From NCBI RefSeq assembly GCF_040839445.1, contig NZ_JBDPGJ010000001.1, positions 1,054,001-1,118,000 of the forward strand: DNA of 64,000 bases. Reading direction: 5' to 3'. Position numbers and translations under genes: made by a program. This stretch comes from Aquibium pacificus. GTDB taxonomy: Bacteria; Pseudomonadota; Alphaproteobacteria; Rhizobiales; Rhizobiaceae. Below the pieces are notes generated by a model, which did no database searches, had not been told where the DNA came from, and saw nothing but the letters and a program-made list of their open reading frames with translations. Of the stretch, positions 26,337-35,089 are shown one piece after another (position 1 is the stretch's first letter; each line of letters opens with the position of its first letter).

Positions 26337-28634
26337 ATGGGAAAAAGCCTGATTCCGCCGGGGTCCGGCGATGGCGACGGCGATGGCATCGAGCCCGTCG
26401 ATCTGAAGAAAGCGCTCGAGGAGCGCTACCTCGCCTATGCGCTGTCGACCATCATGCACCGGGCGCTGCCCGACGTGCGCGACGGCATGAAGCCCGTGCA
26501 TCGCCGCATCGTGCACGCCATGCGCCTGCTGCGGCTCAATCCGGACCAGCGCTTCGCCAAATGCGCCTCGATCGTCGGCGAGGTGATGGGCAAGTTCCAT
26601 CCGCATGGCGACCAGTCGATCTACGACGCGCTGGTGCGCCTGGCGCAGCCGTTCTCCGTGCGTTACCCGCTGGTCGACGGGCAGGGCAATTTCGGCAACA
26701 TCGACGGCGATAACGCCGCCGCCATGCGCTACACCGAGGCGCGCATGACCGAGGCGGCGACCGAACTGCTCTCCGGCATTACCGAGGACGCGGTCGACTT
26801 CCGCGCGACCTACAACGAGGAGAACGAGGAGCCGACGGTTCTCCCCGGCGCCTTTCCGAACCTCTTGGCCAACGGATCCACCGGCATCGCCGTCGGCATG
26901 GCGACCTCGATCCCGCCCCACAACGTCGCCGAGCTCTGCAAGGCGTCGCTCCACCTGATCGACCACCCGGACGCCTCGGTCGAGGACCTCCTGACCCAGA
27001 CGCCGCACCCGGAGGACGACGACGAGAACATGGTCCGCGGACCGGATTTTCCGACCGGCGGCATCATAGTCGATCGCTGGGAGACGATCGTCGAGGCCTA
27101 CAAGACCGGCCGCGGCTCGTTCCGGGTGAGGGCGCACTGGACCGTCGAGGACCAGGGGCGCGGCACGTGGCAGATCGTCGTCACGGAAATCCCCTACGGC
27201 GTGCAGAAGGCCAAGCTGATCGAAAAGATCGCCGAACTTTTGATAGCGCGGAAACTGCCGCTCCTGGAGGACATCCGCGACGAGAGCGCCGAAGACATCC
27301 GCGTCGTGCTCGTCCCCAAGAGCCGCAGCGTCGATCCGGCGATCCTGATGGAATCGCTCTTCAAGCTGTCGGAGCTGGAAAACCGCTTCAGCCTCAACAT
27401 GAACGTCCTGTCGCGCGGGCGCGTGCCGAACATCGTCTCGCTGAAGGAGGCGCTGCAGCAGTGGCTCGACCACCGCAAGGAGGTCCTCGTCCGGCGGTCC
27501 CGGCACCGGCTGGCAGAGATCGAGCGGCGCCTCGAAATCCTCGGGGGCTACCTGATCGCCTATCTGAACATCGACGATGTGATCCGCATCATCCGCGAGG
27601 AGGACGAACCCAAGCAGGTCATGATGGCCCGCTGGGACCTCACAGACGTTCAGGCCGAGGCCATCCTGAACCTTCGCCTGCGCGCCCTGCGCAAGCTGGA
27701 GGAGTTCGAGATCCGCAAGGAATTCGACAACCTCACCGCCGAAAAATCGCAGATCGAGGCGCTGCTCGCCTCCGACGCCAAGCAGTGGAAGACGATCCGC
27801 TGGGAGGTCGAGAAGCTGCGCGACCGTTTCGGCTCGCGCACCGACCTCGGCCGGCGCCGCACCCGCTTTGCCGACGCGCCCGAGCACGACGAGACGCATA
27901 TCCAGCACGCCATGATCGAGAAGGAGCCGGTCACGGTCGTCGTCTCGGAAAAGGGCTGGCTGCGCGCCATGAAGGGCCATCTGTCGGAATTCGACAGTCT
28001 GTCTTTCAAGGAAGGCGACAAGCTCAAGCTCGCCTTCCATGCCCAGACCACCGACAAGATCCTGGTCTTCACCACGGGCGGCAAGTTCTACACCATCGGC
28101 GCCGACCGGCTGCCGGGCGGCCGCGGCCACGGCGAGCCGATCCGCATCATCGTCGACATGGAGAACGACCAGGACATCGTCACCGCCTTCGTCCACGATC
28201 CGAAGCGAAAGCTCCTGCTCGTCTCGCACCTGGGCTACGGCTTCGTCGTGCCGGAAGAGGAGGTGGCGGCCAATACCCGCAAGGGCAAGCAGGTGATGAA
28301 CGTCAAGGCGCCCGACGAGGCGGCGCGATGCGTCTTTATCCATAGCGGCGACGACCATGTCGCCGCGGTCGGCGAGAACCGCAAGATGCTCGCCTTCCCG
28401 CTTGTCCAGATCCCGGAGATGGGCCGCGGCAAGGGCGTGCGCCTGCAGCGCTACAAGGACGGCGGCGTCTCCGACATCAAGACCTTCGCGCTGGAAGCGG
28501 GCCTGACCTGGACCGATTCCGCCGGCCGCGCCTTCGTGAAATCGAAGGACGAACTCGCCGAGTGGATCGGCGACCGCGCCTCGGCGGGGCGCATGGTGCC
28601 GAAGGGCTTTCCGCGGACGGGGAAGTTCGGGTGA
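26337..28634 (+). CDS. parC: DNA topoisomerase IV subunit A
   Basis: A 765-residue type IIA topoisomerase A subunit that decatenates daughter chromosomes with ParE. The catalytic tyrosine is Y132 (AMRYTEARM). The quinolone-determining segment is GKFHPHGDQSIYDALV, with Gln93 where E. coli ParC has Ser80. The C-terminal domain after about residue 500 contains beta-pinwheel repeats (GWLRAMKGH, GKFYTIGADRLPGGRGHGE). The ParC length and the lack of a GyrA-box QRRGGKG favour ParC over GyrA. The start ATG at 26337 gives MGKSLIPPGSGDG. It is divergent from the exported-protein gene. Confidence 0.94.
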   Translation: MGKSLIPPGSGDGDGDGIEPVDLKKALEERYLAYALSTIMHRALPDVRDGMKPVHRRIVHAMRLLRLNPDQRFAKCASIVGEVMGKFHPHGDQSIYDALVRLAQPFSVRYPLVDGQGNFGNIDGDNAAAMRYTEARMTEAATELLSGITEDAVDFRATYNEENEEPTVLPGAFPNLLANGSTGIAVGMATSIPPHNVAELCKASLHLIDHPDASVEDLLTQTPHPEDDDENMVRGPDFPTGGIIVDRWETIVEAYKTGRGSFRVRAHWTVEDQGRGTWQIVVTEIPYGVQKAKLIEKIAELLIARKLPLLEDIRDESAEDIRVVLVPKSRSVDPAILMESLFKLSELENRFSLNMNVLSRGRVPNIVSLKEALQQWLDHRKEVLVRRSRHRLAEIERRLEILGGYLIAYLNIDDVIRIIREEDEPKQVMMARWDLTDVQAEAILNLRLRALRKLEEFEIRKEFDNLTAEKSQIEALLASDAKQWKTIRWEVEKLRDRFGSRTDLGRRRTRFADAPEHDETHIQHAMIEKEPVTVVVSEKGWLRAMKGHLSEFDSLSFKEGDKLKLAFHAQTTDKILVFTTGGKFYTIGADRLPGGRGHGEPIRIIVDMENDQDIVTAFVHDPKRKLLLVSHLGYGFVVPEEEVAANTRKGKQVMNVKAPDEAARCVFIHSGDDHVAAVGENRKMLAFPLVQIPEMGRGKGVRLQRYKDGGVSDIKTFALEAGLTWTDSAGRAFVKSKDELAEWIGDRASAGRMVPKGFPRTGKFG

Positions 28635-28684
28635 GAAGTAGCCGGGCGGGGTGAAGCTTGCCGGCGGCTTGCCCTGTCTGCCTC

Positions 28685-29149
28685 TCACCCCCGCGCCACC
28701 GCCACTACCCTGATCTCCATCAATCCCCCCGGCACGATCAGTTCGCTCACCCCGATCGCCGTCCACGCCGGCCATGGCTCCTTGAGATACCGGTCCTTCA
28801 CCCGCATGAAGGTCTCCATGTGGCGGGCGATGTCCACGTGGTAGGTCGTGATCTCGACGATGTCGGATAGCTCCGCGCCGCATTCGGCCAAAATCGCCTT
28901 CAGCGCCTCGAAGGCGGTGGCGAACTGGGCTTCCGGGTCCTCCACTGCCGCCAGCGCGGCGAGCGGCGCGTCGGGGTCGGCGAGCGTCGTCTCGGCGCCC
29001 TTCAGCCCGTCGGCGCCCGGCGTCTCGCCGCCGGGGCTCGTGCCGATGATCCCGGAGCAGTAGATCATGCCGTTGGCGATTACGGCCGGCGCGAAGTGCC
29101 AGTTGTCGTAGACGCCCTGGAGGGCCGCCGGTACCACCGTCCTGCGCAT
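28685..29149 (-). CDS. RidA family protein
   Basis: A 154-residue member of the RidA/YjgF/UK114 family, which hydrolyses reactive enamine/imine intermediates or has related deaminase roles. It shows GVYDNWHFAPAVIANGMIYCSGIIG at the start, DIVEITTYHVDI in the middle and PAWTAIGVSELIVPGGLMEI with the C-terminal Glu and conserved aromatic/Gly positions. The usual catalytic Arg of RidA (R105 in E. coli, in a C-x-R-like context) is not evident, so substrate specificity may differ. The ATG at 29149 gives a normal-length protein; the open frame extends further upstream. It is convergent with parC. Confidence 0.85.
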   Translation of the reverse strand: MRRTVVPAALQGVYDNWHFAPAVIANGMIYCSGIIGTSPGGETPGADGLKGAETTLADPDAPLAALAAVEDPEAQFATAFEALKAILAECGAELSDIVEITTYHVDIARHMETFMRVKDRYLKEPWPAWTAIGVSELIVPGGLMEIRVVAVARG

Positions 29150-29342
29150 GTCTCTTTCCCCCAATGCATCCGCCGCTCGTTCGACCTGAAGGATGCAGTT
29201 CCGGCAAGCCCGGTCAAATCCCATTTGCTCGCGGCAGCCGCGCCATCGACGCCCGCTCCGCCCATTTTTTACCAGCCATAGCGCGAGACGATTTACCGCT
29301 CCTGCCGGATTTGTCTGCATGTTGCAGTGCATCATCTTGACT

Positions 29343-29381
29343 GCGAACGAACATTCGCTTAAATTGAGAACGATCGTTCGC
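29343..29381. promoter_or_regulatory. Inverted-repeat operator upstream of tetR
   Basis: The perfect 12-bp palindrome GAACGATCGTTC (29368-29379) lies 20 nt before the TetR-family start codon. A second, imperfect GCGAA..TTCGC repeat occupies 29343-29358; the outer arms GCGAACGA and TCGTTCGC also match across both. This is typical of TetR autoregulatory operators and probably overlaps the promoter. Confidence 0.7.
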
Positions 29382-29398
29382 ACTCAAGGTAATTTAGC

Positions 29399-30067
29399 AT
29401 GCCCCAATCGCAGCCGCTCGTGGCCGAGCCGGAAGGCGAGGCCGCCGAGGCACCCATGACGCGCGCGGAACGCCGCGACCAGCAGGTCATGCGCATTCTC
29501 GACGCCGCGAAGTCCTGCTTCGTGCGCTCCGGCTTCCAGGGTGCGTCCATGCATCAGATCTGTGCCGAGCTCGGCATGAGCCCGGGCGCGCTCTACCGCT
29601 ATTTCCCGTCCAAGGAAGCGATCATCGAGGCGATCACCGAAGCGGATCGCAGCCACGAGGCCGAGATGTTCGCCGCCATGGGCGAGAACCCGGACGTGGT
29701 CGACGGCTTCGTCAAGGCGGCGATCGCCCACCTTCGCTACATCCACGAGAGCGGGAACGCGCCGCTCTTTGCCGAGATTCGCGCCGAATCCATGCGCAAC
29801 GAGGCGATCCAGCTCACCTGCCATCAGTCGATGGGCGAGGTCCAGACCAGCTTCCGTACCTATTTCGAGGCGGCGATGCGCCGCGGCGAGATCGATCCCT
29901 GCGTCGAGCTGGAAACGATCCTTCCGGTCATGATGGCTATCGGCGAGGGTCTGGCGATCAACGATCTTCCAGCGCAGGGGGTGTCACTCGACCGCGTCGA
30001 GGCACTGATGCGCGTGACAGTGGAAGCGATGCTGCGCCCGAAACGCAAGCTTTACGAAACGACCTGA
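29399..30067 (+). CDS. TetR/AcrR family transcriptional regulator
   Basis: A 222-residue regulator. The helix-turn-helix lies at about residues 28-75: RILDAAKSCFVRSGFQGASMHQICAELGMSPGALYRYFPSKEAII. The rest is the helical ligand domain (TetR_C type). The start ATG at 29399 is preceded by AAGGTAATTTAGC. The palindromic operator just upstream suggests autorepression, and the efflux adaptor begins 61 nt downstream on the same strand, so it most likely represses the whole tetR-adaptor-pump unit until a pump substrate is bound. Confidence 0.92.
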   Translation: MPQSQPLVAEPEGEAAEAPMTRAERRDQQVMRILDAAKSCFVRSGFQGASMHQICAELGMSPGALYRYFPSKEAIIEAITEADRSHEAEMFAAMGENPDVVDGFVKAAIAHLRYIHESGNAPLFAEIRAESMRNEAIQLTCHQSMGEVQTSFRTYFEAAMRRGEIDPCVELETILPVMMAIGEGLAINDLPAQGVSLDRVEALMRVTVEAMLRPKRKLYETT

Positions 30068-30128
30068 CGAACGGCAACGGACCGAAACGGTCGGCCGATA
30101 CTGAATCCGCCATCAGACGAGGCGAACT

Positions 30129-31349
30129 ATGAAGACCAGCCGGTTCCTGTTTTCCGCCGCGGCGGTGCTCCTTGCCGGGGCCGCGGCTCTCGGCATCTCC
30201 CAGGATGCCTTCACCGCGCCCAAGGCCGAGACGGCTGCCGGCGCGGTCGAGGCTCCGCGTCCGCCGGCCATCCGCGTGGTGCCGGCCGAGCGCCGCGAAC
30301 TGATCGAAACGCTCGAGGTGACTGGCACCGTGGTCCCGCGCGAGGAGGCGGCGGTCGGGATCGACCTCTCCGGCATGATCGTGCTGGAACTCCATGCCGA
30401 CCAGGGCGACATGGTGAAGAAGGGCGACCTGCTCGCCGTGCTCGACAAGGCCATGCTGGAGACGCAGCTCGCCCAGGTCGTGGCCAACCGCGCCCAGGCA
30501 GATGCCAGTGTGGCGCAGGTCCGCGCCCAGATCACCGACGCCGAGATCGGCGTGCGCCAGGCCGACGAGGGGCTAGATCGCGCCAGGCAGTTGCAGAAGA
30601 AGGGCATCGCCGCGCAATCCCAGCTGGACAACGCCGTGAACGCCTATGACAGCGCGCAGGCCAAGCTCGTCTCCGCGCAGAAGGCGCTCGCCGCGTCCGA
30701 GGCCCAGCTCGGCGTCATCGACGCGCAGAGGCGCAACATCGACCTCCAGATCGAGAAGACGCAGGTCAGGGCGCCGGCGGACGGTCTCATTCTCGCGCGC
30801 AACGCGACGCTTGGCGGCATCGTCGGGGCAAGCGTCGGCCCCCTGTTCCGGATCGCCATCGACGGCCAGCTCGAACTCGCGGCCGACGTGCCTGAGACCG
30901 TGCTGCCGCGCCTTTCGGCCGGGCTCAAGGCGAACGTGCGCCTGCCGGGCATGGACGAAGCGATCCCCGGCGAAATCCGCATGATCGAACCCGAGGTCGA
31001 TCAGAAGCTGCGCATGGGCATGATCCGTATCGCGCTCTCCGACGAGGAGAACGTGCGGGCCGGCAATTTCGCCCGCGGCAGCATCGAACTCCTGCGGCGC
31101 GAGGGGGTGGCAGTGCCTTCGACCGCGCTCGTCTATCGCGGCAGCGACGGGTTTCTCCAGCGCCTGAACGGGGAGGGCAGGGTGTCGACCGTTCCGGTAC
31201 AGCTCGGCGCGCGGGCAGACGGCTACGTCGAGATCCTGGAAGGACTGGCCGAAGGCGACGAGATCGTCTCCCGCGCTGGAACCTTCGTGGCCGACGGCGA
31301 CGAGATTACGCCCGTGCGGGGCGACCGGACGGGAGCCGTCGCACAATGA
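30129..31349 (+). CDS. RND efflux periplasmic adaptor (membrane fusion protein)
   Basis: A 406-residue HlyD/AcrA-type adaptor linking the RND pump to an outer-membrane channel. An N-terminal hydrophobic segment (about residues 5-25) is a signal or anchor. The barrel-sandwich half-motifs are ETLEVTGTVVPREEAAVG and TQVRAPADGLILARNATLG. A long alpha-hairpin lies between (AQADASVAQVRAQITDAEIG to LVSAQKALAASEAQLGV). The C-terminal membrane-proximal domain contains VPSTALVYRG. The stop overlaps the pump gene by 4 nt (ATGA). No outer-membrane factor gene is adjacent. Confidence 0.93.
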   Translation: MKTSRFLFSAAAVLLAGAAALGISQDAFTAPKAETAAGAVEAPRPPAIRVVPAERRELIETLEVTGTVVPREEAAVGIDLSGMIVLELHADQGDMVKKGDLLAVLDKAMLETQLAQVVANRAQADASVAQVRAQITDAEIGVRQADEGLDRARQLQKKGIAAQSQLDNAVNAYDSAQAKLVSAQKALAASEAQLGVIDAQRRNIDLQIEKTQVRAPADGLILARNATLGGIVGASVGPLFRIAIDGQLELAADVPETVLPRLSAGLKANVRLPGMDEAIPGEIRMIEPEVDQKLRMGMIRIALSDEENVRAGNFARGSIELLRREGVAVPSTALVYRGSDGFLQRLNGEGRVSTVPVQLGARADGYVEILEGLAEGDEIVSRAGTFVADGDEITPVRGDRTGAVAQ

Positions 31350-34300
31350 ACTGGAACTTTTCCGCCTGGTCGATCCGCAATCCGGTTCCGGCCGTCCTCC
31401 TCTTCATCGTCTTGACGGCGCTGGGGCTGATCAGCTTCGCCAACCTGCCCATCACGCGCTTCCCCAACATCGACATCCCGCTCGTCTCGGTGGTCGTGAA
31501 GGATCCGGGCGTCGCGCCGAGCGAACTCGAGACCCAGGTCACCAAGCGGGTCGAGGACGCCGTCGCCAACATTTCGGGCGTCAAGAACGTCGTCTCGACC
31601 ATCACTGAGGGCAATTCCCAGACGGTGGTCGAATTCCGGCTCGAGGTCGACACTCAGACCGCCGTCAACGACGTCAAGGACGCCGTCGAGCGCATCCGCT
31701 CGGCATTGCCGGCAACCTCTGACGAGCCCCTCGTCAACCGCATCGACGTCGAGGGCCAGGCGATCCTGACCTACGCCGTGCGTGCGCCGGCCATGACCAT
31801 CGAGGAGCTCTCCTGGTTCGTCGACGACGTCGTGATCCGCGACCTCCAGGGGCTGAAGGGCGTGGCCCGCGTCGATCGCTACGGCGGCGTGACGCGCGAG
31901 ATCAAGGTCGAGATCGATCCGGACCGCCTGACGGCGCTCGGCGCGACGGCCGGCGACGTCAATCGGGCCCTTCGGGCGGCCAATGTCGACCTGACCGGCG
32001 GCAACGGCGAGTTCGGCGGCCGCGACCAGACCATCCGCACACTCGGGGGCGCCAATTCGATCGAGGGCCTGCGCTCGCTGGAAATCCCGCTCGCTGGCGG
32101 CCGGCGCGTCACGCTGTCGGACATCGCGACCGTCACCGATTCCTGGGCGAAACCGAAGTCGTTCGCCCGCGTCAACAACCAGACCGTCGTCTCCTTCGGC
32201 ATCTTCCGCGGCAAGGGCGAGAGCGACGTCGAGGTGAACGAGCGGGCGACGGTTGCGATCGCCAAGCTCCAGGCTGACTATCCGGACGTCTCCATCGCCA
32301 AGGTGGACGATTCCGTTTCCTACACGGAAGGCAACTACGATTCCGCCATGGAAACGCTGGTCGAGGGCGCGGTGCTGGCCGTGCTCGTGGTCTTCCTGTT
32401 CCTGCGCGATTTCCGCGCCACCCTGGTCGCCGCCTCCGCCCTGCCGCTGTCGGCCATCCCCACCTTCTGGGCGCTCGACCTGATGGGCTTCTCGCTCAAT
32501 CTCGTCAGCCTTCTCGGCATCACGCTGGTGGTCGGCATCCTCGTCGACGACGCCATCGTCGAGATCGAGAACATCGTGCGCCACATCAAACTGGGCAAGT
32601 CGCCCTATCGCGCGGCGCTGGAGGCGGCCGACGAGATCGGGCTCGCCGTCATCGCGATCTCCGCCACGATCATGGCCGTCTTCGCGCCGGTCTCCTTCAT
32701 GGGCGGCGTCGCGGGCCAGTACTTCAAGCAGTTCGGCCTCACCGTCGCCGTGGCGGTGTTCTTCTCGCTGCTGGTCGCCCGGCTGATCACGCCGATGCTC
32801 GCCGCCTATTTCCTGCGCGGCCACGGCCACGAGGAGCCGAAGCCCGGCTTCATCATGCGTGGCTACATGGGTTTCCTGCGCACCTCGCTGCGCTTCCGCT
32901 GGCTGACCCTGCTCGCCGGCATCGGCTTCTTCGGGGCCTCGATGTATGCGATCGGCTTCCTGCCATCGGGCTTCATCCCGAAGGAGGACGCCAGCCGCAT
33001 CGTCTTCTCGCTCGAACTGCCGCCGGGCACGCTCTTGGAGGATACCCGCGAGACGACCGACCAGGTGACGGAGATCATGCGGGAAATGACCGAGGTCGAG
33101 AATGTCTACGTCATCGGCGGCTCCAGCCCGACCGGTTCGCTCGAGCCGCGCCGCGCCACCGTGGTCGCCGACCTCGTCCACAAGTCCGAGCGCGAGGTGA
33201 AGCAGGCCGAGACCGAGGAGACGCTCCTGACGAAGCTCGCCGTCGTGCCGGACCTGCGCGTCTACTTCGTCAACGACCGTGGTCAGCGCGCGCTGGAATT
33301 CGGCGTCATGGGCACCGACGGCGATCTGCTCGACACCACGGCGCGCGAGATCCAGAGCGCCATGACCCAGACGGGAAAATTCCGCGCGATCTCCTCCAAC
33401 GCCGCGCTCGACCGGCCGGAAATCATCGTCGAACCCGATCTCGACCGCTTGGCCCAACTCGGCATCTCCACCGCCACCCTGTCGGAGACGCTGCGCATCG
33501 CCACCATCGGCGATATCGACGCCAACTTGGCGAAATACACGGTCGGCGACCGCCAGATACCGATCCGCGTGCAGTTGGACGAAGAGGCGCGCGACGATCT
33601 CTCGATCGTCAGTTCGCTGCCGGTGCAGACGGCCACCGGCGCCACCGTGCCTCTCTCTTCGGTAGCGAGCATCAGCTACGGCCAGGGCCCGTCGTCGATC
33701 CAGCGCTTCAACCGCCAGCGCCGCGTCGTCATCGGCGCGGACATGGCGCCCGGCTACGAGATCGGCGAGGGCCTCGCGTTGGTCAACGCCCTGCCGCGGG
33801 TCCAGAACCTGCCCGAAGGCGTGCGCGTGCAGGAGACGGGGGATGCCGAGGTCATGGGCGAGGTCTTCGCCGGCTTCGCCATGGCCATGGTCACCGGCCT
33901 GATGCTGGTTCTGGTCGTGCTGATCCTGCTCTTCGGCTCGGTGTTCCACTCGATCACGATCCTGGGCTCTCTGCCGCTGTCGATCGGCGGCGTGGTGACG
34001 GCCCTGTGGCTGACGAACTCGGCTGTCTCGATGCCCGTCGTGATCGGCATCCTCATGCTGATGGGCATCGTCACCAAGAACGCCATCATGCTCGTCGATT
34101 TCGCCATCGAGGAGGTGAAGCACGGCGTGCCGCGCGCCGAAGCCATTCTGGACGCCTGCCGCAAGCGCGCGCGCCCGATCATCATGACCACCATCGCCAT
34201 GTCGGCGGGCATGATCCCGGCCTCGCTGGCGTTCGGCGACGGCGGCGAGTTCCGGGCACCGATGGCGATCGCGGTGATCGGCGGGCTTCTGGTCTCGACG

Positions 34301-34492
34301 GTCCTGTCGCTGGTCTTCATCCCGTCCATGTACACGATCATGGACGACGCGGCGCTCGGCGTGTCACGGCTCTTCCGCTGGGCCGTGCGGCCCAACGAAA
34401 AGGACGAGCCCGGCGAGGATGGCGCGCTCGCCGGCAACGTCCACGCCCTCGAACGCACCGCCGGCCACGACCTTCCCATGGCTGCGGAGTAG
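31346..34492 (+). CDS. RND family efflux pump, inner-membrane permease
   Basis: A 1048-residue AcrB/MexB-like (HAE1) antiporter exporting hydrophobic compounds using the proton gradient. It starts NFSAWSIRNPVPAVLLFIVL and contains GVAPSELETQVTKRVEDAVA, TM4 with the proton-relay pair in GILVDDAIVEIENIV, and TM10-11 with GIVTKNAIMLVDFAIEE. Twelve membrane segments and two large periplasmic loops give the usual length. It overlaps the adaptor by 4 nt. A 10-bp hairpin follows the stop. Its substrate range is not deducible. Confidence 0.95.
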   Translation: MNWNFSAWSIRNPVPAVLLFIVLTALGLISFANLPITRFPNIDIPLVSVVVKDPGVAPSELETQVTKRVEDAVANISGVKNVVSTITEGNSQTVVEFRLEVDTQTAVNDVKDAVERIRSALPATSDEPLVNRIDVEGQAILTYAVRAPAMTIEELSWFVDDVVIRDLQGLKGVARVDRYGGVTREIKVEIDPDRLTALGATAGDVNRALRAANVDLTGGNGEFGGRDQTIRTLGGANSIEGLRSLEIPLAGGRRVTLSDIATVTDSWAKPKSFARVNNQTVVSFGIFRGKGESDVEVNERATVAIAKLQADYPDVSIAKVDDSVSYTEGNYDSAMETLVEGAVLAVLVVFLFLRDFRATLVAASALPLSAIPTFWALDLMGFSLNLVSLLGITLVVGILVDDAIVEIENIVRHIKLGKSPYRAALEAADEIGLAVIAISATIMAVFAPVSFMGGVAGQYFKQFGLTVAVAVFFSLLVARLITPMLAAYFLRGHGHEEPKPGFIMRGYMGFLRTSLRFRWLTLLAGIGFFGASMYAIGFLPSGFIPKEDASRIVFSLELPPGTLLEDTRETTDQVTEIMREMTEVENVYVIGGSSPTGSLEPRRATVVADLVHKSEREVKQAETEETLLTKLAVVPDLRVYFVNDRGQRALEFGVMGTDGDLLDTTAREIQSAMTQTGKFRAISSNAALDRPEIIVEPDLDRLAQLGISTATLSETLRIATIGDIDANLAKYTVGDRQIPIRVQLDEEARDDLSIVSSLPVQTATGATVPLSSVASISYGQGPSSIQRFNRQRRVVIGADMAPGYEIGEGLALVNALPRVQNLPEGVRVQETGDAEVMGEVFAGFAMAMVTGLMLVLVVLILLFGSVFHSITILGSLPLSIGGVVTALWLTNSAVSMPVVIGILMLMGIVTKNAIMLVDFAIEEVKHGVPRAEAILDACRKRARPIIMTTIAMSAGMIPASLAFGDGGEFRAPMAIAVIGGLLVSTVLSLVFIPSMYTIMDDAALGVSRLFRWAVRPNEKDEPGEDGALAGNVHALERTAGHDLPMAAE

Positions 34493-34517
34493 GGATTCGG
34501 CACCAGCCGGACCTCAT

Positions 34518-34541
34518 CGCCGCCCGCATCGGCGGGCGGCG
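34518..34541. terminator. GC-rich stem-loop between convergent genes
   Basis: CGCCGCCCGC / GCGGGCGGCG form a perfect 10-bp stem with a 4-nt loop (ATCG) 25 nt after the pump stop and 21 nt from the end of the convergent thioesterase. There is no T-run, so it may act as a processing end or Rho-assisted bidirectional terminator. Confidence 0.55.
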
Positions 34542-34562
34542 GCATGACCCGGCCGGTACGGG

Positions 34563-34997
34563 TCAATCCTCCAGATACGCGAACGCGCTCGTCGCCGTGA
34601 CGGCGATCTTCTCCTCGCCCTTCGCCCGCATCTCCACTTTCGTGTAGGCCATGCGCTTGCCGTTGGAGAGCACGTCGACCCGGATCTCGACCTCTCCTGG
34701 CTTCAGGGGCCGGATGAAATGCGTCGTCAGGTCGACCGTGGTGCAGATGCGGAAGCGCCCGTTCAGCGCCGAGAGCGCCACGACCGAACAGGTGTCGGCG
34801 GCCGCCGCGGTCGCTTGGCCGCAGATGACGCCGCCGACATGGACCAGCGCACGGTTCTCCGGCAGGACGAAGCTGCCGCCCTTGTCGTCGAAGCCGACCG
34901 GCTTCAGGCCCATCTCGACGATCCAGGGCGCGAACACCCGCGCCAGCGTCTCTTCCGCTTCCTTCACCCCGAATGTCGTCACCGCGCTTCCCCGCAT
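34563..34997 (-). CDS. PaaI-like hotdog-fold thioesterase
   Basis: A 144-residue hotdog thioesterase probably hydrolysing aryl- or hydroxyphenyl-acetyl-CoA. Typical features are the segment VHVGGVICGQATAAAADTC (the HGG-type region of PaaI) and a basic patch TTHFIRPLKPGEVEIRV. It is divergent from paaA, sharing a short 92-bp promoter region, which supports a PaaI-like role of rescuing CoA from dead-end intermediates. The start ATG at 34997 is likely; GTG at 34982 is an alternative. It is not inside the paa operon as in E. coli. Confidence 0.8.
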   Translation of the reverse strand: MRGSAVTTFGVKEAEETLARVFAPWIVEMGLKPVGFDDKGGSFVLPENRALVHVGGVICGQATAAAADTCSVVALSALNGRFRICTTVDLTTHFIRPLKPGEVEIRVDVLSNGKRMAYTKVEMRAKGEEKIAVTATSAFAYLED

Positions 34998-35000
34998 TTC

Positions 35001-35041
35001 ATGTTACGAAAACTTGCATTGCCGACCATTTTTCGTTACAT
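35001..35041. promoter_or_regulatory. Inverted repeat in the divergent paa promoter region
   Basis: ATGTTACGAAAA (35001-35012) and TTTTCGTTACAT (35030-35041) are inverted copies with 11 of 12 positions matching, separated by 17 bp. They lie between the thioesterase and paaA. TATCAT at 35064-35069 could be the paaA -10. A dimeric regulator binding both arms would control both directions; no paa regulator gene is in the window. Confidence 0.6.
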
Positions 35042-35089
35042 ATTCCCGAGCGGCCGGATGTGCTATCATCCGACCATGGAGGAGATGCG

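Noticed and set aside
31223..34123. A 966-codon open frame antisense to the RND pump
   Set aside because: It is Asp/Gly/Arg/His-rich without any domain, and the + strand encodes a clear AcrB-type pump. Long antisense frames are expected in GC-rich DNA with strong third-position bias. The same applies to 26265-29207 and 5278-7749 on the reverse strand.
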